Origin: a virus
IMG/VR virus record: IMGVR_UViG_3300050821_016787
Location: 1 to 20,108 of that record
DNA: 20,108 bases
Direction: 5' to 3' (one strand)
Of this stretch, positions 5,386 through 13,434 are shown one piece after another. Numbering within the stretch: position 1 is the first letter of the stretch; each line of letters begins with the position of its first letter. The notes under the pieces were generated by a model. That model was not told the DNA's origin, searched no databases, and worked only from the letters and a program-made list of their open reading frames with translations. Made by a program: the position numbers and the translations under genes.

Positions 5386-6801
5386 ATGTTCGACACAATT
5401 TGCAATTTGATCCCTCAGGATCAGGATTATTCGCCACGAACGCGAATGCTCGACATTCTACATCGAGTCCTAGATGGAACGTTGTATGATGTCTTGCCGT
5501 ATCAGTTCCACGAAGAACGTGGCCTCGGCGGAGACTATATACCCTTGCGCAGCCGCCGACCGAGTGTACGCTATGGCCTGTCCCGGATCGTCGTCGAGGA
5601 CAGCGTCTCTCTGCTGTTCAGCGAGGGGCACTTTCCAACCATCGACTGCGCAGACCCTGCCGTCCAGTCAGTTCTCTCGGACATAGCCAAAGAGGCGCGA
5701 CTTAATCAGGTTATGACCGAAGCCGCAATTTGCGGCTCGGTTGGCTCCGTCGCAATTCTCATGCGAGTCCTCTGTGGGCGTGTGTTCTTTCAGGTGTTAG
5801 ATACAACGTACCTCGCGCCAGTCTGGGATCCAGAAGCCCCGGACTCACTGTCAAGAGTTACCGAACGATATAAGGTCAGCGGGCAAAGACTTGTCGATAA
5901 CGGTTATGAAATTGCAAACCCTCAGATCGACTACTGGTTCGAGCGCCAGTGGGACGTCGAGTATGAAAAGTGGTTTACTCCTCTTGCCGTCGGCGGAACA
6001 GGGGTACCCGAGGTAGATCTGCAACGCAGTATCCGACATGGCTTGAATTTCGTACCAATGGTCTGGGTACGAAACCTCCCGGGCAGATCGGCAACCAGCG
6101 ATCCAAACGACGGTGCCTGTACATTTAGAGCGGCCGTCGAGACACAGATAGAGATCGATTATCAGCTGAGCCAGGCAGGGCGCGGCTTGAAATACAGCAG
6201 TGATCCAACTCTCCTGATCAAGGAGCCCGCCACCAGTGATGCACAGATTGTGAAGGGCGCAGGCAACGCGCTTGTGGTCAGTGAGAGAGGAGACGCGAGA
6301 TTACTGGAGATCGGTGGGACAGCATCGGCGGCGGTTATGGAATACGTGCGAACTTTGCGTGAGCTTGCGTTAGAAAGCGTACACGGAAATCGTGCCAATG
6401 CTGATCGTCTTACCGCCGCGCAATCCGGACGGGCTCTCGAGCTGATGAACCAGGGTTTATTGTGGCTCGCGGACAATCTCCGTGTGAGTTACGGTGAGAT
6501 TGCGCTACTTAGCCTAGCGCGGATGGTCGTGCGCGCTTCGCAAATCTACCGACTACGCGTAATGGAAAGGGACGTACCGGCTCTCGACTCAACCTCGCGC
6601 CTGTCAATCAAATGGCCGCGCTGGTACCCTCCTACGGCTGATGACCGCCAGAAGGACGCACAGACTCTGACGACTCTCGTCACCGCTGGCTTGATTAGCC
6701 GCGAGACAGCAGTAAAGGCGATCGCCGACACATTCGACATCGAGGATGTTCCCGGCGAACTAGTAGGAATCGCAGCAGATCAAAACACCGGAACAAACTG
6801 A
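5386..6801 (+). CDS. phage portal protein (471 aa)
   Basis: ATG 5386 is preferred over the overlapping GTG 5383 because GAAGG sits five bases upstream. Size and position, between terminase and scaffold/capsid, fit a portal of the SPP1 gp6-like type. The N-terminal half has the wing-like pattern (RYGLSRIVVEDSVSLLFSEG, AICGSVGSVAILMRV) and the C-terminal half has long helices (TLRELALESVHGNRANADRL, RALELMNQGLLWLADNLRV). The end has a proline/tryptophan block, KWPRWYPPTADDRQKDAQTL, followed by GLISRETAVKAI, as often seen at the portal C-terminus. It would form the dodecameric DNA gate at one capsid vertex and bind the terminase. The stop overlaps the next start (TGATG). Confidence 0.85.
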   Translation: MFDTICNLIPQDQDYSPRTRMLDILHRVLDGTLYDVLPYQFHEERGLGGDYIPLRSRRPSVRYGLSRIVVEDSVSLLFSEGHFPTIDCADPAVQSVLSDIAKEARLNQVMTEAAICGSVGSVAILMRVLCGRVFFQVLDTTYLAPVWDPEAPDSLSRVTERYKVSGQRLVDNGYEIANPQIDYWFERQWDVEYEKWFTPLAVGGTGVPEVDLQRSIRHGLNFVPMVWVRNLPGRSATSDPNDGACTFRAAVETQIEIDYQLSQAGRGLKYSSDPTLLIKEPATSDAQIVKGAGNALVVSERGDARLLEIGGTASAAVMEYVRTLRELALESVHGNRANADRLTAAQSGRALELMNQGLLWLADNLRVSYGEIALLSLARMVVRASQIYRLRVMERDVPALDSTSRLSIKWPRWYPPTADDRQKDAQTLTTLVTAGLISRETAVKAIADTFDIEDVPGELVGIAADQNTGTN

Positions 6802-7211
6802 TGACAGAAAATGCCCCTTTAGCTGACCCCTCGGATAACCCTGTCGAAGAGCTGCGCGCTCGCGCAGACCTCCTTGAGCAAAAATTGAATGACTTTCAAC
6901 AGCGATCCGATACACGCCTCGTCCGGGCCGAGATGAAAGCCGAAGCCATTCGCGCAGGAATGATAGACCTAGATGGCTTGAAACTGCTGGACCTCTCCGC
7001 GGTAAGACTTAACGAAAAAGGAGAGGTTGATGAGGCTTCCGACCTCATGGCAAGGTTCAAGAAAGCTAAGCCTTGGCTATTCGGGACGCCATCATCTTCC
7101 AGCTCCCTGAGCGCACCCGTGGCGCAGCCTCCACGCCAAAAGCATGCAACCGAGATGACAAATGCGGAGTACTCTGTTGCCCGCGCCGCACTGTTAAGAC
7201 AGCGCTATTAA
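6801..7211 (+). CDS. putative scaffold-like capsid assembly protein (136 aa)
   Basis: A small charged protein directly before the major capsid gene, with its ATG inside the portal stop. Residues 14-50 form a predicted coiled coil (VEELRARADLLEQKLNDFQQ). A helical region follows (MKAEAIRAGMIDLDGLKLL), and then a Ser/Pro-rich linker and a basic C-terminus (AEYSVARAALLRQRY). Coiled-coil plus basic tail immediately upstream of the coat protein is the usual pattern for internal scaffolds of the gp20/minor-structural kind, which bind coat subunits during shell assembly. The assignment is by position and composition. No protease motif is visible in it. Confidence 0.6.
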   Translation: MTENAPLADPSDNPVEELRARADLLEQKLNDFQQRSDTRLVRAEMKAEAIRAGMIDLDGLKLLDLSAVRLNEKGEVDEASDLMARFKKAKPWLFGTPSSSSSLSAPVAQPPRQKHATEMTNAEYSVARAALLRQRY

Positions 7212-7255
7212 AACCAGAACTACACCTTCGTCATGGTAAATAAAAGGGACATTCT

Positions 7256-8578
7256 ATGGGGATTCAGAACTTTCCACTGGCTCTGCAGCCGATCATTCAA
7301 CAGGGCTTTCTGGAACGCGAATTCGAGCAGGCACTCCGCTCGCGTCTCGGCTACCGGGCATGCGCCGATCGGGAATCGTTCGCCGTGGGAATTGGCGAAA
7401 CACTCACCAAGACGCGGGCTGGGCTAAAGCCAACGGTAACAACGCCACTGGCGCCTGCAACCAATACCAATTTTGACAACGGCTTGACCCCAGCCACCTG
7501 GAGTGTCGAGCAATATACCATCACAATAAACCACTATGCAGCGACAACCGACCTAAACATGGTGACTGCCCGAGTCGGTATTGCCTCGCAATTCCTGCAG
7601 AACGCCTATGTCAATGGCGAGCAGGCTGCACGCAGCTTGGATGAGTTGGCCCGCAATGCCCTATTCAACGCATATTTCGGCGGAAACACGCGGGTGCGCG
7701 TCACACTTGGCAGCGCCGGACCATCGCTGTCGGTCGACGATATTCGCGGTTTTCAGACTACCTGTGCCAACGGCGTGCAGCAGCCGGTCAGCAGCTCAAA
7801 TACCTTGCCTGTCACGGTTGGCGTGGACTCGTACACGTTAGTTGGCGCCGCGGCAGATGCGACGAATGGCTCCACTGCGCCAAATGGCGTGTCCGGTGTA
7901 TTGACCTTCTCGGGGAATGTCTCCGTCAGCGACGGCACTGCCGGCAATACCGTAACGGCGACGAACGCAAGCGTGATTGTCCGACCGTCGCAGCGCGGCA
8001 ATACGTCGCAGATCGTGGCATCCGATACGCTGGCGATGTCCAACCTGCTCGATGCTGTCTCAAAGCTGCGCTTGAATGCGGTTCCCGAAATCGATGGATC
8101 CTACAACTGTTACCTAGACCCGGTTTCCGCACGCCAGTTGTTCGCTGATCCCGATTTCAAGCAACTTTTTCAGGGGGCAACGTCAGCAAACCAAGTGTTT
8201 CGCCAAGGCATGACGAATGATTTTCTGGGTCTACGCTTCATGCCAACCACCGAGGCTTTCGTACAGCCACACCCAACTCTGGCTGGCCTGATGGTACGTC
8301 GACCGATCATTTGTGGGCAGGGCGCTCTGGTTGAAGGCGATTTTGCTGGCATGGCCGCTGACGACGTAGCTCCCAAGGACTCGATCGTTGTCGTGGTCGA
8401 CGGCGTAGCTATGGTTACACGGGAGCCAATCGATCGGCTCCAACAGATCATTGCCCAATCCTGGTACTGGATGGGTGGATTCTGCGCCCCGTCCGACACG
8501 ACGACCACCCCAAGCACGGTTCCTACTGCGACGAATTCGGCGTTCAAGCGTGCGGTGATGATAGAGCATATCGGCTGA
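7256..8578 (+). CDS. major capsid protein (440 aa)
   Basis: The largest protein of the head block. It has an N-terminal arm (MGIQNFPLALQPIIQQGF) and an E-loop-like segment with TKTRAGLKPTVTTPLAPATN. VEQYTITINHYAATTDLNMV and the helix NGEQAARSLDELARNALFNA follow. The end returns to a shell domain (GDFAGMAADDVAPKDSIVVV, VTREPIDRLQQIIAQSWYWM). Residues about 178-256 are Gly/Thr/Asn/Val-rich and look like an inserted beta domain between conserved parts, similar in placement to accessory domains of P22/HK97-fold coats. AAAGGGA precedes the ATG. The shell would assemble on the scaffold-like protein encoded just before it. Identity is from position, size and pattern rather than a diagnostic motif. 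Confidence 0.8.
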   Translation: MGIQNFPLALQPIIQQGFLEREFEQALRSRLGYRACADRESFAVGIGETLTKTRAGLKPTVTTPLAPATNTNFDNGLTPATWSVEQYTITINHYAATTDLNMVTARVGIASQFLQNAYVNGEQAARSLDELARNALFNAYFGGNTRVRVTLGSAGPSLSVDDIRGFQTTCANGVQQPVSSSNTLPVTVGVDSYTLVGAAADATNGSTAPNGVSGVLTFSGNVSVSDGTAGNTVTATNASVIVRPSQRGNTSQIVASDTLAMSNLLDAVSKLRLNAVPEIDGSYNCYLDPVSARQLFADPDFKQLFQGATSANQVFRQGMTNDFLGLRFMPTTEAFVQPHPTLAGLMVRRPIICGQGALVEGDFAGMAADDVAPKDSIVVVVDGVAMVTREPIDRLQQIIAQSWYWMGGFCAPSDTTTTPSTVPTATNSAFKRAVMIEHIG

Positions 8579-8599
8579 TGTCGGGAGGACGATGGACAG

Positions 8600-8908
8600 A
8601 TGCCTATTGGAATCGCGAGCTCGACTTCTCTAACGGGGATACTCACGCCGGACGCTAGCACAACGTCCTCAAGCATTCGGCTTGCTGGAGGCCGTGAATC
8701 GATCGGTGTTAGGTACCCGACGGCCTCATTGACCAAAGGTCGGTTCTGTAGAGATCCACTGGCAAGCGAACCATGGGCCGACGTGCCGATGCTACTAGGC
8801 TCGCGCGTCGTGCTGTCGGCCAAGTCATTCTTTACTCATACTACTGCTACTGCCATGCTCACAAGTGGCTCTGGCGGTGTTTTCTACACACGCGGCTATG
8901 GAGCGTAG
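8600..8908 (+). CDS. hypothetical head-region protein (102 aa)
   Basis: A 102-aa ORF between capsid and connector genes, in the same direction, with GGGAGG 12 bases before ATG 8600. It is rich in Ser, Thr, Gly and Ala with one Phe/His segment (SAKSFFTHTTATAMLTSGSG), has no membrane helix, and is not recognised. The slot just after a coat gene often holds a decoration, head-fibre or head-tail joining protein. The start is a little far from the ribosome site, and an out-of-frame ATG at 8592 gives only 13 codons. Confidence 0.5.
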   Translation: MPIGIASSTSLTGILTPDASTTSSSIRLAGGRESIGVRYPTASLTKGRFCRDPLASEPWADVPMLLGSRVVLSAKSFFTHTTATAMLTSGSGGVFYTRGYGA

Positions 8909-8913
8909 CTCTA

Positions 8914-9291
8914 ATGGCAATGACGGATGCCGAGAAGACTGATGCCCGTCGCTTTTGCGGCTATCCGGTGTATGGCGCTGCACCTGCGGGCCTTCAGACC
9001 TGGCGATTCTTTCAGGCGTACGGCTTATTGGAATTTCGTCTCAATAACCTTTCTGACGAGGAGACGACAGTATTGAGGCGCTACCTCTGTACGCTAACCG
9101 CGTTGGAGATTGCTATACCTCGATCGGCCGACAATCTCGACACCGATACGGCCGCGGTTTGGACAAGGAACCGTGACGAACCGCGTGACCGGATCCGATT
9201 GTTTGACAACTGGCGCCAGCGACTCTGTGGGTTCCTGGGTATTCCCCCGGGACCTGCCCTGACCGACAGCGGAATTGCATTGGTGGTCTGA
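8914..9291 (+). CDS. putative head-completion / connector protein (125 aa)
   Basis: ATG 8914 (MAMTDAEKTDARRFCGYPVY) is taken; the longer frame upstream to 8773 is Arg/Cys/Tyr-rich and overlaps the previous gene. The protein is helical and charged: TWRFFQAYGLLEFRLNNLSD, a second helix block with TTVLRRYLCTLTALEIAIP, then RDEPRDRIRLFDNWRQRLCG and a C-terminus FLGIPPGPALTDSGIALVV. Its size, alpha-helical nature and place after the capsid fit a gp6/gp15-type adaptor that binds the portal. I recall similar proteins in Acetobacteraceae prophages, but cannot verify this here. Confidence 0.6.
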   Translation: MAMTDAEKTDARRFCGYPVYGAAPAGLQTWRFFQAYGLLEFRLNNLSDEETTVLRRYLCTLTALEIAIPRSADNLDTDTAAVWTRNRDEPRDRIRLFDNWRQRLCGFLGIPPGPALTDSGIALVV

Positions 9292-9292
9292 A

Positions 9293-9937
9293 ATGGATTC
9301 TGCTCGACTCGAAGACCGCTTGCGCTGGGGACTCAATGTTGCAGCACGAGCGACCGGCTCGACGACAAGCGCATACCGACCACGTGGTGCAAAGAGTCCG
9401 CTTGCGGCGCGAAACAGGTTCCTCCGTCTTCACGCTGCGTTCAGCGGTCTCGACGGAACGTTCGCTCGTCCAAATGGCTACGGTAACGCTTTATGGTACG
9501 GCATATTCGACGCGGCATACACGCTTCCCGGCGACTACTTGGTACAGAACGAGGCCACCTGGTTCATTGCAGCCCAGCAAAAGCTTTTGCCCGTTCTTTG
9601 CGTGCAGACTAACCGAATAGTCTCATTCACGCGTCCGGCGGCTCAATCGAGCATAGGCGTGAATACGTATGGCGGGGTGACCGCAGCGAATGTCACGCCA
9701 ATCATGACCGACTGGCCAGCGAGTGTGCTGGTCGCATCGCGAGAAGGTCGTCCTCTCGCCAATTTGCCCAATGATACGTCGGTCTCTTACTGGATCGTAT
9801 TGGTGCCCGCCTGCGCCGGCGTCGTTCTGCAGACTGCCGATTTGATGTCTGACGACCTTGGGCACAGTGGCGTCGTCACAACCACAGAGCTAACTGATCT
9901 CGGTTGGCGATTGGCCGTAAGGCAGGCAACAACGTGA
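9293..9937 (+). CDS. phage neck-region structural protein (214 aa)
   Basis: ATG 9293 starts one base after the previous stop (TGA 9289-9291), suggesting coupled translation. A basic N-terminus (EDRLRWGLNVAARATGSTTS) contains AYRPRGAKSP. The beta-rich body includes FDAAYTLPGDYLVQNEATWF and AAQQKLLPVLCVQTNRIVSF, then WPASVLVASREGRPL and SYWIVLVPACAGVVLQTADL. The pattern of a short barrel plus tail-facing strands fits a stopper or head-closure protein between connector and tail terminator, but no signature motif settles the exact role. Confidence 0.55.
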   Translation: MDSARLEDRLRWGLNVAARATGSTTSAYRPRGAKSPLAARNRFLRLHAAFSGLDGTFARPNGYGNALWYGIFDAAYTLPGDYLVQNEATWFIAAQQKLLPVLCVQTNRIVSFTRPAAQSSIGVNTYGGVTAANVTPIMTDWPASVLVASREGRPLANLPNDTSVSYWIVLVPACAGVVLQTADLMSDDLGHSGVVTTTELTDLGWRLAVRQATT

Positions 9938-10746
9938 TGGCTGACCAGTCAGATGTGGAAGATGCGTTGGTTGCACTAGCTGCCGATGCAATATATCCAA
10001 ATGGTGCGGGGTCGCCGAGCCTTCCTGGTCCGGACTGCCGGATATACCGCGGGTGGCCAAGTTCAACAGCACTAAACGCCGATCTTGCGGCTGGCAACAT
10101 TAACGTCACCATCTTCCCACATGGCGAGCGAGGCCACAATACCACCCGATATTCGCAACAATGGCTAGGTCCCCCCGTACAGCCAACACTCACCGCATCA
10201 ATTTCTGGTGTTTCGATCACCTTTGGCGGCACCGCAGGCCCGGGGCAACTCGCCGGAATACTGATCAATAACAGCAGCTACGTATACCGCACACAAGCCA
10301 GCGATACGCCACAGACCGTAGCTGCGAACTTGGCAACTGCCGCGCGCGCCGCCTGGATCGTCAACCTTTCAGGCGCCACTCTTGCAATTCCCGGTGCCGG
10401 CAGGGTATTGGTCCGAATTGTCGCTGACACCCCAGTCATGCAGGAAGTGCGCCGACAAGAACAGGAATTCCGCATCACTTGCTGGTGTCCTACCCCCGCT
10501 ACTCGCGACGCGTCGGCATCGGCAATCGATCTGCTGCTGGCTGGCTTCGAGTTCATTACCTTGGCGGATTCTACCCAAGGCCGATTACAATATCGCGGGA
10601 CACTTGTATTCGATCAATCCCAGGATGCGCTGCTCTATCGGCGCGACCTAGTGTACGAGGTTGAGTACCCCACGACGATCGAAGCCATGCAGCCTGCTAT
10701 GCTATTCGGGGACCTCGTCCTAAACGCTGCCGCTTTCACTGCCTAA
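9937..10746 (+). CDS. phage neck/tail-completion protein (269 aa)
   Basis: The ATG at 9937 overlaps the previous stop (TGATG). The N-terminus is helical (MADQSDVEDALVALAADAIY). It continues with CRIYRGWPSSTALNADLAAG and NINVTIFPHGERGHNTTRYS, a Gly/Ala/Thr beta region (about 90-165), then QEVRRQEQEFRITCWCPTPA, DASASAIDLLLAGFEFITLA and a C-terminus with LLYRRDLVYEVEYPTTIE. Opening with the pattern 'divide into N days, then measure against a tail' is typical of tail-terminator-like proteins before a sheath gene. A Mu gp37-like or gpS-like role is inferred from position only. Confidence 0.5.
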   Translation: MADQSDVEDALVALAADAIYPNGAGSPSLPGPDCRIYRGWPSSTALNADLAAGNINVTIFPHGERGHNTTRYSQQWLGPPVQPTLTASISGVSITFGGTAGPGQLAGILINNSSYVYRTQASDTPQTVAANLATAARAAWIVNLSGATLAIPGAGRVLVRIVADTPVMQEVRRQEQEFRITCWCPTPATRDASASAIDLLLAGFEFITLADSTQGRLQYRGTLVFDQSQDALLYRRDLVYEVEYPTTIEAMQPAMLFGDLVLNAAAFTA

Positions 10747-10758
10747 TCTTGGAGCCTC

Positions 10759-10908
10759 ATGGAAATGCATTTGGTAGTTGTGAGACCGTTCGATGGTTTC
10801 TCACGCGGTGACGTGATCACGGATTCCGCGCGAATCACCAGTATCCTCAGAAGTGAGCGCGCCCATTACGTTGTGCGGGTAGCCGCGCGGATGCCGGGAG
10901 GGGCTTGA
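10759..10908 (+). CDS. small conserved-looking neck protein (49 aa)
   Basis: This ORF is short. ATG 10759 follows TTGGAGCC, and a second Met is at 10765. The peptide MEMHLVVVRPFDGFSRGDVI continues with TDSARITSILRSERAHYVVR and ends MPGGA. It has a beta strand, the GD-V-I turn and one helix: the shape of small SH3-like or winged proteins often found before a sheath gene. Its stop overlaps the reading frame of the sheath gene. It looks real because the spacing fits the operon and codons are unbroken. Confidence 0.6.
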   Translation: MEMHLVVVRPFDGFSRGDVITDSARITSILRSERAHYVVRVAARMPGGA

Positions 10909-10913
10909 CACCA

Positions 10914-12476
10914 ATGCCGATCGTCCAACAAGGCAGCATCAATACGACGGCGCTTGTGGTGCCAGACCTCTACGTCCAGATAGTGCCACCCCAGAATTTG
11001 GTCCTAAACGGTGTTCCGACCAACGTGGTTGGTGTCGTCGGTACCGCGTCGTGGGGTCCGATTGCACAGCCCGTTATTGTCGCCACCATGGCAGATTACG
11101 CGCGAAGCTTTGGTCCAATTATCGCCCGGAAGTATGATATGGGAACCCAAATCGCTACGGCGGTTCAACAGGGGGCTCAGAATTTTCGGTGTGTTCGCGT
11201 CAGCGATGGAACTGACACGGCTGCGCAGGTTGTTGTCCCCGGGACGACCGCCTCCTTTACAGCACTCTACACGGGCTCGCTAGGCAATCAGGTCAACCTG
11301 ACACTGCAACCCGGCACGGGACCGAACACTTGGCGACTGGTAGTGACACTGCCCGGATTGCAGCCTGAGGTCTATGACAATATCGGGGGAACCGGCGCAC
11401 AGTTCTGGATCTCACTAGCGGCAGCGGTAAACCAGGGCCAAGGTTCGCAGCGTGGGCCCTCGCAGCTTGTGATCGCAAGTGCTGGTGGTGCGACCGTGCC
11501 TCCCGTAGCCTTCGCTACGACGCTCGGTATGAGCACGCCGGGGTCAGATGGGGGAACTAACGTATCATCTGTGCAATTGATCGGCACGGACATCCCTCCA
11601 CGCACTGGCATGTACGCCCTAAGAGGCCAGGGTTGCGGTATCGCCGTTCTGGCCGACTCGGACGATCCCAACCAGTGGACAACTCAAGCAGCTTTCGGCC
11701 TCCAGGAAGGCATCTACATGATCCTTACGGGCCCGGCCGGCGACACAATCCAGAATGCTGTCACTGTAATGCAACAAGCCGGACTCGACAGCTATTCTGC
11801 AAAGCTGATGTTCGGCGATTGGTTATGGTGGTCTGATCAGGTGAGTGGTACAATTCGGTTGGTCTCCCCGCAAGGATTTGCTGCGGGCCGGCTTGCAAAC
11901 CTATCGCCGGAGCAATCAAGTCTAAACAAACAGATCTATTGTGTCATCGGTAGCCAGATGTCCGGGACCCCTGGCTCGGGTCAAAGCACGTCGTACTCGG
12001 CAGCGGATCTTGCGGTATTACTTGGTGCAGGGATCGATGTAATATGCAACCCGCAGCCTGGCGGAAGCTACTGGGGGGTGCGCGGAGGTTTTAACTCATC
12101 ATCCAATCAGGCCACGAACGGCGACAACTATACGCGCCTTACCAATTACATCGCTGCTACCCTCGCAGCCGGAATGGGTCAGTATGTAGGCCAAGTCATC
12201 AACGCCAACCTATTCCTTGGTATTCGCTCATGCCAACTCTCGTTTCTGCAGAACATGCTTGGGCAAGGTCTGCTTGGCAGCATCGATGGAAGTCTACCAT
12301 TCAGCGTGATTTGCGATTTGTCGAACAATCCACCGAGTAGAACTGGTCTCGGCTACGTCCAGTCAGACGCGCAGGTGCAATACCAGTCAATCAATGAGAA
12401 GTTCATCGTCAACGTAGAGGGAGGTCAGACAGTCCAGGTGTCCGTTCAGACCCTTCCAACTGGGCAAACGACATAA
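10914..12476 (+). CDS. contractile tail sheath protein (520 aa)
   Basis: The frame opens at TTG 10905, but ATG 10914 (MPIVQQGSINTTALVVPDLY) is preferred; GGGAGGGG lies 10-17 bases upstream. The N-terminus is followed by VPTNVVGVVGTASWGPIAQP, a typical sheath opening for anchoring the strand-exchanging arm. Later come GTQIATAVQQGAQNFRCVRV, a middle domain with LQLIGTDIPP-like strands, DLAVLLGAGIDVICNPQPGG, and a C-terminal part with DAQVQYQSINEKFIVNVEGG, then VQVSVQTLP. The sheath contracts to drive the tube through the target envelope, so this is a myovirus-type tail rather than a siphovirus tail. The tube gene follows 12 bases later. Confidence 0.9.
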   Translation: MPIVQQGSINTTALVVPDLYVQIVPPQNLVLNGVPTNVVGVVGTASWGPIAQPVIVATMADYARSFGPIIARKYDMGTQIATAVQQGAQNFRCVRVSDGTDTAAQVVVPGTTASFTALYTGSLGNQVNLTLQPGTGPNTWRLVVTLPGLQPEVYDNIGGTGAQFWISLAAAVNQGQGSQRGPSQLVIASAGGATVPPVAFATTLGMSTPGSDGGTNVSSVQLIGTDIPPRTGMYALRGQGCGIAVLADSDDPNQWTTQAAFGLQEGIYMILTGPAGDTIQNAVTVMQQAGLDSYSAKLMFGDWLWWSDQVSGTIRLVSPQGFAAGRLANLSPEQSSLNKQIYCVIGSQMSGTPGSGQSTSYSAADLAVLLGAGIDVICNPQPGGSYWGVRGGFNSSSNQATNGDNYTRLTNYIAATLAAGMGQYVGQVINANLFLGIRSCQLSFLQNMLGQGLLGSIDGSLPFSVICDLSNNPPSRTGLGYVQSDAQVQYQSINEKFIVNVEGGQTVQVSVQTLPTGQTT

Positions 12477-12488
12477 CGAGGTATCCCT

Positions 12489-12917
12489 ATGTCATTTACG
12501 GCGTTCTCTGTTGGTCGAGATACACAACTTGTCGTCATGGGACCAAATGGCCGCGTAGATCTGGAGCATGTCACCGCCTTCGAAAGTCGACAGCTAACTC
12601 AATCGGTGCGCGTCAGTCGATTGGATGGAACCCAGTTGGGCACCGAACTGCCCAAAGGTTGGGAGGGCAGCTTCGAACTCGAGCGTGGTAACTCGGTAGT
12701 AGAAGACTTTATTGCTGCCACCGAACTGACATACTTCAATGGCGGAAGCTCAAGCTCCAACACCATGTACCAGTACATTAACGAGACGGACGGGTCAACC
12801 TCGACATATCAGTATGATGGCGTTACCTTTAAGCTGGTCAACGCGGGAATCTGGAAAGGTGAAAGCAGTGTCAAGCAGAAGCTCGAGTTTTTTGGCGTCC
12901 GTAGGCGTCGCATCTGA
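12489..12917 (+). CDS. tail tube protein (142 aa)
   Basis: A small beta-rich protein directly after the sheath: MSFTAFSVGRDTQLVVMGPN, then EHVTAFESRQLTQSVRVSRL, GWEGSFELERGNSVVEDFIA and a C-terminal KGESSVKQKLEFFGVRRRR. ESRQ with a long strand and the ELERGN block fit the tube fold, which stacks as hexamer rings inside the sheath. AACGAGG precedes the ATG by a few bases. Its stop overlaps the chaperone start (TGATG). Confidence 0.85.
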   Translation: MSFTAFSVGRDTQLVVMGPNGRVDLEHVTAFESRQLTQSVRVSRLDGTQLGTELPKGWEGSFELERGNSVVEDFIAATELTYFNGGSSSSNTMYQYINETDGSTSTYQYDGVTFKLVNAGIWKGESSVKQKLEFFGVRRRRI

Positions 12918-13282
12918 TGACCCCAGCGGCGACAATTGTTGCTAAGGCAACCGAAGCGCGGTCTGTTGTAGACAGCTTAGGGCGACGCCTTACACTTCGG
13001 AGTTTGACGGCGCTGGATAAGCTACGAATCTTTAAGGCGGCAGGGCCGGAACTTGCTCTTAACCAACCCTGGCTCGCTATGGCGATTCTGGCAAGTTCGG
13101 TGACCGCTATCGATGACATACCGGTACCTCCGCCCTCCACTGAGACTCAGATAGAGGCACTCGTAAGTCGGCTAGGTGATAGCGGGATTGAGGCAATCGC
13201 CGAGACGATCGAACCGTTGAGGGAGGTCGGCGAGACCGAGCAGGTCACAAACGCGGGAAACTCGTCCGGCACCCCGAGCTGA
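12917..13282 (+). CDS. tail assembly chaperone, short (gpG-like) form (121 aa)
   Basis: ATG 12917 lies inside the tube stop. The product is helical: TEARSVVDSLGRRLTLRSLT, KLRIFKAAGPELALNQPWLA, MAILASSVTAIDDIPVPPPS, then an acidic end EAIAETIEPLREVGETEQV. This is the usual place and size of the zero-frame tail chaperone, which coats the tape measure during tail building. The end of the gene contains a -1 frameshift signal (13255-13317), and the zero-frame stop (13280-13282) lies within the stem. See the longer frameshift product. Confidence 0.8.
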   Translation: MTPAATIVAKATEARSVVDSLGRRLTLRSLTALDKLRIFKAAGPELALNQPWLAMAILASSVTAIDDIPVPPPSTETQIEALVSRLGDSGIEAIAETIEPLREVGETEQVTNAGNSSGTPS

Positions 13283-13434
13283 CCGACTGCCTTTATCTGG
13301 TCAGAAACGGGGTGCCGTTCGATGTTGCCTTTTCGCTGCCACCGGACGAGCGCATGGCGTACGTGGTCACTTTCGGCATGCTAGATGGACAACAGTTTGA
13401 TTGGCGAACGCTACGGTGGAGGCAATCAACGTGA
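12917..13434 (+). CDS. tail assembly chaperone, -1 frameshift (gpGT-like) form (172 aa)
   Basis: Slipping by -1 on GGGAAAC (13255-13261) leaves the first 115 residues unchanged, ending TNAGN, and continues LVRHPELTDCLYLVRNGVPF, then DVAFSLPPDERMAYVVTFGM and LDGQQFDWRTLRWRQST to the stop at 13432-13434. The extra 57 residues have no suitable start codon of their own early on, so they are best read as an extension. In lambda-like tails the G:GT ratio set by the same kind of slip controls tail assembly, the T part binding the tube. This entry is a joined product: 12917-13261 plus 13261-13434, with base 13261 read twice. Confidence 0.8.
13255..13317 (+). other. -1 programmed frameshift site: slippery heptamer plus stem
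   Basis: Zero-frame codons GGA (13256-13258) and AAC (13259-13261) with the preceding G give the canonical X XXY YYZ heptamer G GGA AAC. After a 5-base spacer (13262-13266) comes a perfect 9-bp stem, CGGCACCCC (13267-13275) with GGGGTGCCG (13309-13317). Inside it is a second 5-bp stem, TGACC (13280-13284) with GGTCA (13299-13303). The spacing and stem strength are those of known stimulators. Confidence 0.85.

Noticed and set aside
8170-8823. Long minus-strand ORF (217 aa) under the capsid gene
   Set aside because: It is antisense to a well-supported coat gene and its composition (Ser/Thr/Arg/Pro) is that of a complementary-frame shadow.
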